From: Selaginella moellendorffii
Taxonomy: Eukaryota > Streptophyta > Lycopodiopsida > Selaginellales > Selaginellaceae
Direction of reading: 5' to 3'
DNA: 64,000 bases
Assembly: GCF_000143415.4 (NCBI RefSeq)
Contig: NW_003314284.1
Coordinates: 1,683,715 to 1,747,714 of the forward strand
A program made the position numbers and the translations under genes. Positions 49,967 through 59,938 of this stretch are shown here, piece by piece; position 1 is the stretch's first letter, and each line of letters begins with the position of its first letter. The notes under the pieces are model-generated. The model was not told where the DNA came from. It was given only the letters and a program-made list of their open reading frames with translations, and searched no databases.

Positions 49967-50898
49967 TCAAAACTGTTCTCCACTGAAAGTCTGGCCAAAG
50001 CTCCACCCCGCCGGTGCGACGTTGAGCGACGTGACCGCTCGATTGTCACTCGTCACGACGCGGAACGAGAGGCTCTGCCCGATGAGCCTGCTATCGCTCT
50101 GCCAGTTTTGGCCCCAGTTCCTCGACAATGGCTGCCAGTCGCCGCTCGGCCCCTTGATCGACACGGCTCGCACGTCCCCGGCCCCTCCAACGTTGCTCAC
50201 GAGCACCAGCATGAAGTATTTGTTCCCGTTGAGCGTGAAGTGGATCCCTCCCTTCTTCACGCAGCTCACCCTGCAATATAGAAAAGAAAGAGAAATCAGT
50301 AAAGAATAGAATCTACGTGCGTGCATAGCACAGCCAAGTAAAAAAGAGAAAGAAGAAAAGAGAGAAAGAAGCGAAGAGTACCTTCTGTATTGGACGGGAA
50401 CAATTCCTCCTCGGTAGATGCCAATCTGTTCCCATGCTGGCTGGGCCATGTCGAAGTGCTCCAAGGGAGGATTGCACCAGCCGCCATTATCGTTGGCCTG
50501 AGCGTAGTTTGGAGGACAGAAGTTCGTGGCTGTCACCGTGACGGAGGCTCCAGCTCGGCACCACTGCGGGTCTTTTGCAGCGTTGCACTTAATCTCGAAG
50601 CACGCACCGCAGCTCAGGCCCGAATTGAACAGCACGGTACTCAATGCCGCCGTGTTGGTGCCGTATCCTTGGCTGTAAAGGTTGCCATACCCGCAAGCAC
50701 CTCCTGCAAAGTCGTAACGAAGATTGTTTTTAAAAGATAAGCTAGAAAATGGATGAAAGGTTTTACAAACTTGGAAAACCCAAGGTGCATACCCATTGTG
50801 CCTGAAGCATCGCTGCCACCGTAGAAAGTTGCATGTGCATCCGTCCATTGCTGAGCGAGTGCTTTTCCAGCGTGAACTGCGATCACCATTAATGCCAT
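49967..50898 (-). CDS. Alpha-expansin (EXPA)
   Basis: A secreted cell-wall-loosening protein, not an enzyme, with a family-45-like domain followed by a pollen-allergen-like domain. The start is [17 protein letters not shown] (50898), a short signal peptide. Then W[18 protein letters not shown], intron, [74 protein letters not shown], the HFD motif, and [16 protein letters not shown]. It ends [21 protein letters not shown]...[12 protein letters not shown]. Two introns interrupt the code at the places usual for expansins. A strong acceptor (ctctgcag) lies about 31 bases before the ATG, so the leader probably contains an intron. Divergent partner at 53168. Confidence 0.95.
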
Positions 50899-51188
50899 AA
50901 CAGCAGCAGAAGCTCCAGTGAGGCGTTCCCTGCAGAGGAGAAAGAGAAAAACAAAATGAGGAACTGTTAATGTTGGATCCAGACTATAAGGCCTAGCATG
51001 CGAGGAGCTGCAGCTAGATAGAAAACACGTAGCTGCGATCTCTTTTCATTTTACTCACATCTCTCTTCGTTCTTCTCCCTCTGACTCGTGTGCCTCCCAA
51101 ACAACACACACAAGCCAAAAGCAGGCAGAGGCTGAGCTTCGGCGGAGACGATGATACACACAGGCTCATCTCTCCTTGTACGCTATAG

Positions 51189-51195
51189 TTTTATA
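51189..51195 (-). promoter_or_regulatory. TATA box of the minus-strand expansin
   Basis: The minus strand reads TATAAAACTATAG about 290 bases before the ATG at 50898. A transcript starting near 51160 would then need the leader intron whose acceptor sits at about 50930. Confidence 0.45.
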
Positions 51196-52783
51196 GGTGA
51201 AGAGTTTACACACACACACCAAGTTGGCCGTTGCTCGATTGGAGCCTTCCAACCGCCTCGTTGCAACTTGATTGCAAGAGAACACGCGCCTTTTGTGACA
51301 CAAGAGTCTTCGCTGAACTTTCTTGTGATCCACTTAGCTCAAGCACACAATATCAGATTGACCAGCCAATGCAAACGCATTAGACGACGCAGTGACCAAC
51401 GGACAAAGAATCCTGACACAAAAAGAGAAAAGAACCACAACGTACGTAAGAGTTTCTTGTGGTACCACGGTAGTTGCAGGGGTTTCCCCATTTTTCTATT
51501 CTTCCCCGGCTTGTACACAGGCAAGACAAGACTAGACTGTTCATGCCATATGCTCGAACATGATAAAGAGTCAGGCCCGGCCCCAGCCCTCGCATTGAAG
51601 TGCGAGATAGAGAGAGAGGGACCTCAAGCTTGATTGTCAACCGGAACAAATCGGGAAGCTTCATTTAAGTTTGCCCAGAGAGGCAACCATGGAAAAAAAA
51701 GAAGAAGAGGAAAAAATTATAAAAAAAACCAACGACAAGCATCTCTTCAATGCCGACTACGTAACACCACACTTCTACTACAGTCTGAGTAGCAGGAAAT
51801 TAATGGCGTCGACGAAGAACACAAGACCGAGCAAAAGACGTTTGAACAAACAAAACAATGCAACAGAGCGGAAAAACAATTGAGAGAGAGATTTTTCTTC
51901 CTGGGTTTCCGCTATGGGCTCAATCTCAATCGCCGCAGCGCAGCACATGCTGCTGGGAAAAATTAAAAGCACCAACTGTGGATCAGTTGCAGAACCGACA
52001 CACCGAAAAAAGAGAGAGGAGACAGTACAGTACAGGAGCAACAGCAGGAAGATCGACCGATCAGAGCAACAAACAATGACAATTTGACAATGCCAATGCC
52101 GCTGGTGATAAGGTAAGAAGGGCGAAAGCCACACACACCTTTAAAAGCGCGCCCGGTAGAAGAATGGTGTGGGATTTGTTGTCGCCATCAATCCTTGCAC
52201 CAAACAAAAGCGCCAGCCGCGGCAGCGCGGCCAGAGTGCGGCAGCGCCCAACAATTCCAACTTGCAACCAAAAGGGGGAGGCACCGATTTGAATGCCGCA
52301 CATGGCGCCATCGCCATCGCCATCCCTAAGCAATTGAAGAACCCTAAATCCCTCCCAGGATTCGAGCGCCAGACCGACAGAAATTTAAAACTTTTCAAGC
52401 CCACGACCGCCAAAAATTTAAGATTCTACTTCTTTGTAGATTACCACTCCCTGCATTGGCAGAGGATTTTACACACTGACTTTATAGTAGCTATTTTTTC
52501 TTCTTCCTTCTTCCTCCTCCCGGTAGAATTTAGGGTTCTTGGGCGCGAGCGAGTGATTGCCAATTTCGCCCAATTGGATTGGCCAAGTACCAGCAGACAT
52601 AATTGATCTACAAATTTCAGGGAGTCAGGCACCGTTTGTGGACCTTGCAACTTACTCTGTTGTCCGCTAGCTACCACACACACATTGGCACACACATTGG
52701 GCCACTCCTCACACAAACGCCCACACACTTTTAAACTCTCCCTCTCTCACACCCACACATGATCTCTGCTTGCTCGCTCCCCA

Positions 52784-52790
52784 TATAAAA
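52784..52790 (+). promoter_or_regulatory. TATA box of the plus-strand expansin
   Basis: TATAAAA in a GC-rich context ('ccccatataaaagccc'), about 380 bases before the ATG at 53168. The leader would end with an intron whose acceptor 'ccaacag' lies immediately before 'ggagacgATG'. Confidence 0.6.
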
Positions 52791-53167
52791 GCCCAGCGCC
52801 TGGGGACCAAATCACCATCGTCCTCTCAAATCAATCCTCTTCCCTCATTCATCTCCCCCTCCTCGGCCTTCTTTTCTCTTCTTTATCCTTGTCAATCAGG
52901 CTACGGTATACTCTTCCTTTGATTATAATTCCTCTAGATCTCTGGCCAGCGATCTTGATTGAGCGATCCGGCCGGGACAGAGAGCGAGAAAGATACAGAG
53001 GGCTTCCTCGCATCTATTTAGCCGTCAACCATCATCTGCTTCCACCGCTCCATCAAAAGAAATCTTGTTCCAAGAATGTAGGTGCTCTGTTTGTGACGCT
53101 CTGTTCTTGGCACTGTCATGTTCTTGGGCTGATCGATTCACTGGGGTTTCTCACCAACAGGGAGACG

Positions 53168-54142
53168 ATGGGACTGCTGGTGCTTTTCCTCGCCACTGGC
53201 GTCAGCTCCGCGCTGGCGCAGTGGGAGAGCGGCCACGCCACATTCTACGGAGGCAGCGACGCCGCTGGAACAATGGGTAAGAAGAGAGATCACACTACTC
53301 CCTCTCGGATCATTTCCATTCCAGCAACCCCACTCAGCAAAGATCTAGCATGCAATCCACAAGAATTCTTTCTCGTGATCTAAAACGAATGCCATCTTGC
53401 CATGTCCAGGTGGAGCTTGCGGCTATGGCAATCTCTACAGCCAGGGCTACGGCACCAACAATGCGGCACTGAGCTCGGCGCTCTACAACAACGGGCTGAG
53501 CTGCGGCGCGTGCTTCGAGGTGAAATGTGACGCGGCGGCGGACCCGCAGTGGTGCATCCCAGGCCGATCCGTGACCGTCACCGCCACCAACTTCTGCCCG
53601 CCCGGCTCCTGGTGCAACGAGCCCCTCAAGCACTTCGACATGTCCCAGCCCGCCTGGGAGGAGATTGGAATCTACCGCGGTGGAATCATCCCCGTCTACT
53701 TCCGCAGGTATGCCGCTGCTTCTTCGCTCTATGTTCTTCCGAAGTTCTTGGAGCTCAACTCATCAAGATCTTCCAAGTTTTGCTGCTTTCTTCTGGGGTT
53801 TCTTCCGCGATCTCATGGGCGATTTGACTCTCTCGCAGGGTGAGCTGCGTGAGGAAAGGAGGGATCCATTTCACGGTAAACGGCCACGCCTACTTCAACC
53901 TCATCCTCATCACGAATGTGGGCGGTGCCGGGGACGTGCATGCCGTGTCCGTCAAGGGCTCCGGGACGGGATGGATCCCCATGAGCCGCAACTGGGGCCA
54001 GAACTGGCAGACCAACGCGCAGCTCGGCGGCCAGAGCCTCTCCTTCATGGTGACGGACAGTAGCGGCAAGACGGTCATCTCCAACAATGCCGCGCCTTCC
54101 AACTGGCAATACGGGCAGACCTTCGAGGGAGAACAGTTCTGA
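53168..54142 (+). CDS. Alpha-expansin (EXPA) with a shortened loop
   Basis: Three exons. The signal peptide is [18 protein letters not shown]. The order of blocks equals that of the partner at 49967-50898: [129 protein letters not shown], ending [10 protein letters not shown]. It differs by lacking about nine residues (the [10 protein letters not shown] loop) between CPP and WCN, although the WCN and HFD motifs remain. The intron before the ATG and its position mirror the partner, so the two come from one duplication and inversion. A third domain is absent, as expected. Confidence 0.95.
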
Positions 54143-54429
54143 GGATGATCGACTCTACCGAAAAAGAGGAGGCGAATTGCGCTAGGGAATGGAATGAGCT
54201 GCTAGATGTTCATCGCCCACGTCGCCGTCTCGTCTCCCTCGTCGATCACGGTGGTGTTCTTCCGGTATTTTTTCTTTTCATGGTTAATTTTTTTCGTTTT
54301 TATTTTTCCTTCTTCTTGCTAAGAAGAGAGATAGAGATCTGAGAGCTAAGGTGGTAAACTTGAGGGGATGAGATGAGCAGGCGCTATGTAGAGCCACCCT
54401 CCCCGTTCATTGGTACAAGAACATGAGAA

Positions 54430-54890
54430 TAAAGAGTTCCCGAAGCTGGCGATCTATAAGCCGGCTTCTATGAGAAACTTAAAGCTGTAATCTATGAAAA
54501 TGGTTCGAAAAACTGTGCTTTCGTGCTTGGAATGAATCGACTATGAGAAACTTAAAGCTTTTAGCTCTGAAATGGATAGAAAAACTTGTTTTTCTGAATC
54601 TCAAAACTTTTCTTTCTGGCAACACAGACGCATTGTCATTGTCTCTGGGTTGATGGTACCAAGAAAAAGAGAAGCTTTATCATCCCCGTTCTAGTTTTGT
54701 CGAAGAGAAGAAACCCAAACAAATGTCTCTGGATCACGGAGCTTTCTTTTTCATTTTTTTTTCTTTCCGGCCAACACAGACATGGTCTCTGAGCCTGGAT
54801 CGTTACGAAGAAAAGAAAAGATTGGTCGCCGAAGCCATAGCTACAGCTAGCTTGAAGAAGTCTCTGATCGTTATGGAAAGAACAGGCCTC
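54430..54890. repeat. Imperfect direct repeats downstream of the expansin
   Basis: 'tatgagaaacttaaagct' occurs near 54469 and again at 54541, each followed by a similar 'gaaaatgg...gaaaaact' or 'gaaatgg...gaaaaact' block. The phrase 'aacacagac' plus 'tctctg' and 'ggt/tacc...aagaaaa' recurs near 54623 and 54773. No protein is encoded here. Confidence 0.5.
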
Positions 54891-54949
54891 TGGCGGTGAC
54901 AGGCACGAAAGAAAAAGAAAAAAGAAGAGAAACTAGAAAACATAACCTC

Positions 54950-57215
54950 CTAATCCTCGAGTGGAACGAAGTGGTTGTCGGTTACTTGGTTTGCCTCGGT
55001 GTGGCGAATTGCTCCCTTTTCGTCCTGTGAATCGAGACACACTCCATTGTTTGTAGCCAAGAACAGAGAAAAGAAAAAAGGACTGCTTGACTTACTCGCC
55101 AGATGATCCCAAGCTTGTCCAGATTGACGAGCGTCTCGTCCAATCCAAGCATCAACTTGTCTTTGAATTTGTCCTCCATTAGCTGCCTGCATTTAAAGTA
55201 CAGATCCTGCCACGCGAAAACAGTTTAAACTCTTTCTTTTCTGTTGAGTCTAAGAGCTCGTTCGTTCGTCTCGGTCGATCAGTTACCTCCTTGGAGGCTG
55301 CTCCATGCGCTGTTTTCATGAGAGCGAAATAAGCCACAATCGCCAACTTCACCTACGAGGGGAAAACGTCATTGCTGAGCAAAGCAAACCAAACACGAAG
55401 AGAGAAAAAAAAAGTCACAGACCTCTTGCTGAATCGTGTCCTTGATCAAGCTGATCAAAACGTCCCGGTGCTTTTCAACTCTCTTGTCACGGACGAGCTT
55501 TTCCTTTAGCATCCTTTTGATTCTTCGCACCCGTAGTACAAAGCTGTGAGAGAGGAGAGTTACACAGGGTTGAAAACACAAGGAAACGTACGTACGTTGT
55601 TACTAGTGCTACGCAGTAAAGAATGCACGCTGCCAAGATAGCAGCTGCTACTGATGGCTGCTTTCTCTGAAGGACCTTAAACATAACCTGCGAGAATTGA
55701 CTCGAAAGTTTGGCACCGGGATGAGACCAAAAGTTGAGAAAATCAACACTTACCGAGCCAAAGATCACGAAGAGGACGAAAGTCAAGACGTCTGCTCCAC
55801 TCGGTCGAAGAGCTTTCTTCGCGGGCTGTTAAGATGAAGAAAAAATCGTAAAGTTTTAGCGTCAAGTCGGAATGAAACGTACGAGTACGAGCTCCATGTC
55901 CGCCAAAGGCACATCCACGTAGTGCTTGATACGAATTCCATGCTCCAAGCGCCTGGAGAACACTTTCCTCTTTTTTCTCTTCAATGGTCTTGGATAAGAA
56001 AAGAAAAAGAAAACAAGAGAGATAGAAATCATACTTGTAGAGGACCACAACGTGCTTGTAAATAGGCTCCTGTACCCGCGCCTTGCGGAAGAGGTCGCTT
56101 AGCCTATGCATGCTTTCATGTGAGCATCATACGTTCATTCATTGGAAAAAAGATGAACTTTGGAGATCACACAGTGTAAGAAAGACCACCTGATGTCACC
56201 CGCATGAAATCTTTCCACTTCCTGAAACCTCGTCTCCCCAGCTTCCAGTGCGCTCCTGGGAGGCGTGGCCTGTTCGACCGGCATTTCAACCCTCTCGCTG
56301 TCAACAAACGTGAAAAAATTACGACAAAATCTGTGCAAGGAGCGAACAACTTACCACAGGGCGTGGACAATGTAGTTTTTCAGACTTTTCCAGAGGGCCT
56401 CCAGTTTCAGGAGGACATACAAGCCAGATTGTTGGTCAGTGCTTACACCTCGATGGAAGATAACAAACTGCTTAGGAGCGTGTTAGAGTTGAGGCGCTGC
56501 TTCATTGATTGATGTACCTGGTTTTTGGTGAACTGGGATTGTTTTAACCCGAAGGAATTGGAGAGGAGCCTCGTGTCGAGCTGCACAATCAGTATACTTA
56601 TTGTCAAGCGTATTAAAGTCAAAAGTTCCAGCGGTTTAAGTTTTACCTTGAACGCACCTTATTGCGGTCAATCCGAATGCGAAGTTTGAGAAGGTAACGG
56701 CTGGAGGTCGCCACACTCCACTCTTCATCCGTGAGTTGCTTGTATCTCCCTCGCTCCATGAGCTAATAGTAGCCACGCGAGTGCTTTTGAATCTCAATCA
56801 CAGCACTTCTACGTACCTGGAAAAACTTTGGTAGAAAGTTTTGCTCGTGAGCTTCAACATTAAACTCGTCAACTGGGAGCTCACTGTCACGAGGATTTAA
56901 CTTCGCATAGGTCGCCTGTCACACCACAATCACGAACGATAAATGTCCTCCAGGTGAATGAATGAGTGAGTACCTTGAGCTCCTTGTACTCCTCGTCTTG
57001 ATGTTTAAGTAGCAGCCTTTCGATTCTCTTGCACAGTTGCTTGAAGCTGTCCTTGTCTTCAACTAAAGAAGAAAAGCGACGGTCACATGAATTTTGCAAT
57101 GCGGATTCAACTAGAGAGACTTACCACCTTCGGCGAGCCTGTCGATCAACTCGGCTTTGGAAACCGAAATGCCCGACTCAAGAGGAAGCTTGAGTATGTT
57201 CTTCTTCTGGTCCAT
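54950..57215 (-). CDS. DUF3754 (TMEM143-like) membrane protein, copy A
   Basis: About thirteen short exons. The start is MDQKKNILKLPLESGISVSKAELIDRLAEG (57215), then SFKQLCKRIERLLLKHQDEEYKELK, LMERGRYKQLTDEEWSVATSSRYLLKL, and SDLFRKARVQEPIYKHVVVLYKY. HGIRIKHYVDVPLADMELVLPAKK is the DUF3754 signature (I-K-x-x-x-D-V-P-L-A-D-x-E-x-V-L-P). Hydrophobic segments VLTFVLFVIFGS and VAAAILAACILYCVALVTT follow, then KDTIQQEVKLAIVAYFALM, EDKFKDKLMLGLDETLVNLDKLGIIW, and a short tail to TAA at 54950-54952. The family is organelle-associated in plants; its biochemical role is unknown. Copy A has lost much similarity to copy B in the middle exons, notably the region before VMFKVLQRK. Confidence 0.85.
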
Positions 57216-57379
57216 GACCTCCGGCTTGTCCCTAGACTGTTACATCTTGCTTATGAACACAAACGAAAGAAAGCCCGAGAAACCAGCACGCTATCAGCTA
57301 CTAAAGCAAGGTATCGGAATACGTAAAAGCTACATTAACTTTGGAAAAAAAAGAATGGAAAAACGACACGATATACAAC

Positions 57380-59654
57380 TCACGCCGACGAGATTCTAGC
57401 GACAACTTCGTCAGTTGTTATCCCAATAATTTCGTTTGCTCTTTTCAGAGGGTGGGGCGCATACCTTCCCAATGAATCCTGCATAGACGCCCATTCACGT
57501 GATAAAAACGTGATTGAAAAAAGTTACCTTGGATACGATTCCCAAACGCTCCAGTTTTTTCACGGCATCCTCGACTTCAAAGTTGCATTTCTCGTCAAAC
57601 TCCTCCAGCAGCACCTCCTCGCAAAGCTCGTCCAGAGTCTTTAGAGCAAGAGAAAAATCCAATCAGCTGTGTTTCTTTCTACACAAGAGTGAAAGGCATA
57701 CCTGAATGGTGTGCTTGCCTTTCGTCATCAGCACGTAGTAAGCAAGGATCACCTCCTTCACCTGGAATTTCGAAAGTATGAGAAAAGAAAATCAATGAGT
57801 TTTATTTACCTCTTGCTGGATCACATCGTCGCAAAGATGCAGTAAAGTTCCTCTTCCACTATCGAGCTGTTTGTCGTACATCGAATTGGTGATAAGCCGC
57901 TGGTACTCCATCATGTTAGCGTGGAACCTTCAGGACAAAGGTCATTAGTATGAAGCGTAAGAAAATAGGAGAAGAGGAACTATTACGTGAAATAGATCTT
58001 AGCGCAGTAACTAAGAAAGCCACCAAGGATAGCTAAAGCGACCCATATATCAGACGGATGTGCTTCTAGTGTACCCGAAAATGCAACCTGTGAGTTCGTC
58101 ACAAAAACGTTATCGACTCTAAGCATGTTGATGGAAAGAAAAGCTTACGAAGCCAATGATCGCTGAGAGTAGAAATTTCACCCAATCCATTGCTGTCAAG
58201 CTCGGGTTCTTCTTCTCTGGCTAAAAGAGAGGACAAAGAAAAGTAGCCTCAAAAACAAGAAAAAAGAAAAAAACGTTTTCTACTTACGAGAACGAGCTCA
58301 ACGTCTGCCATTGGGACGTGCTTGAATTGCTTGATGCAAATTCCTCGATTACCATATGGACTGGTGTCATGCCGGGGTGTTGCCAGTCTGCATTTTAAAC
58401 TCAACCTTGTGATTACATCAAGATCAAGGATCATCTATTGCGTCTACCTGTACAACAAAATAAGTCGCTCAAACGTAGGCTCCTGGATGGTAGTCTTCTT
58501 GAGAAAGTTTCCAAAGCTGAAATAAAGGACCATCAAAATATTTCACCTTTGTGAAAAATGCTCATCCCGAGCTTACGTAATTTTCATGTTTTGGATGCGA
58601 ATTCTCTCCACATACTGTTCGGTGTCGCTTAACGCAGAAGAGCCATCGGCAGGACCAGGCTGTGCTTTGTTCTGCTCACGTCCTAACAGCTTCCGCAACC
58701 TGGAAATTGAGATTGGCTTTCTATGAGAAAAAAACACAGCGAAAGCAGTCACCTCAAAAGCCCCAGGATCCAATCCCAAGCTCTCGAAATCAATTCGTCC
58801 AGCTTTGCGCTGATAAATGCATCAGTGCTTTTATCAAGCCCAATGCCTCGGCGATACATCACATACTGCATAGTACATGTGAACAAGAAACTCGAAAAGA
58901 ATGAACACGGACGTGAATTTACCTGGTTAGTGTAAGTTGGCATCTCCAAGTCTTTTCTCTTTTCGAAAAACTTGCCGAGGAGCTTCGAATCCAGCTGAGC
59001 CAAAGATGATAGAATCAGTTCATGTCTCGAAAGTCCATAGAAAAAGAAGTTGCTTATACTTTGTTTTTATCAACAGAAATGGGAAGATTGAGAAGATAAT
59101 GGCCCGAAGTCGCAACACGGAACTCGTTATCGGACAGAACTTTAAAGTTGCTCTTCTCCATGAGCTTCAAGAGCACTGCAAGCATCAGCCACCAGCATTG
59201 CAATCAAGTTGTAGCTACATTACCATGGCGTAAATATCCAGGAATCGCTGCTCCAGCTCGTCGACTCTAGCTGCAGAAAGGTTCTGCTTTTCGAGTTTCT
59301 TGCCACCATTTGCCGGATCAAACAAGGCGTACAATTGCTGCAAGGTATCTCGCGATCATGTGAGCAAAACACCGTAAAACCAGTGAAAGTTTACCATGAG
59401 CTCTTCAAACTGGACATGGTACCATGCACGAATGAAAGCCTCCACTCTTTTGCACAGGAGGAGAAAATCAGCTTGATCCGCCTTTTGCTCTGCATTGTAA
59501 GAAAAAATGTTGTGTGTCAAAGGTTTAGAAGAAGAAAAAAAAGCGAAGAAATCCACTCACCGAGACTGTCAGCTAGCCCAATTATCAGCTTGGGCTTCAT
59601 CGTCACGATGAATGGCTCACGCTCCAGCCGAATAACATCCTTTCCCGCTTCCAT
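57380..59654 (-). CDS. DUF3754 (TMEM143-like) membrane protein, copy B
   Basis: About thirteen short exons. The start is [32 protein letters not shown] (59654). Recognisable blocks are [79 protein letters not shown] and [28 protein letters not shown]. The signature [44 protein letters not shown] and membrane segments follow, then [51 protein letters not shown] and [36 protein letters not shown]. It stops at 57380-57382. This copy keeps all blocks of the DUF3754 family, unlike copy A just 165 bases downstream. Confidence 0.9.
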
Positions 59655-59835
59655 TTGGCCTTCCGAGCGACAGAGACGCTACAATCCGGGAACTTGGGAA
59701 GAACACCAAAGAACCCACTAAGTGTCACGCTCTGTGCTCAGTCAGGAGATAAGATGCCCGCCTTGAAGACCTTGAAAACCCGGAGATCTACCTGCATTGG
59801 ACGAGAAAAACGCATTAGCGTAGATTTTATGTCGT

Positions 59836-59862
59836 GTCAAGATTCGAACCTGGGATCTCATT
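59836..59862 (-). repeat. tRNA-like B-box on the minus strand
   Basis: The minus strand reads gatcccaggttcgaatcttg, a T-arm-like sequence with the RNA polymerase III B-box GGTTCGAATC. No A-box or anticodon arm is found at the right distance upstream. It lies just downstream of the stop of the PPR gene at 59939. Confidence 0.35.
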
Positions 59863-59938
59863 GTCTTAGTTTTCTTCTAGCTTTAGCTTTCCTTGATTCG
59901 AAAGGCTTGCTTTCTTCTTGCTTGCGAAGAAGAAATGG

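Larger units (their letters stand above)
50899..53167. other. 2.3-kb shared upstream region of the divergent expansin pair
   Basis: It holds both promoters and leaders and no supported gene. 'cacacacaca' runs occur near 51209-51219. A CA-rich cluster with 'cacacattgg' twice lies at about 52675-52700. Both sides have TATA boxes and a predicted leader intron. Frames at 51151-51633 and 52169-52606 are not convincing. Confidence 0.55.
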
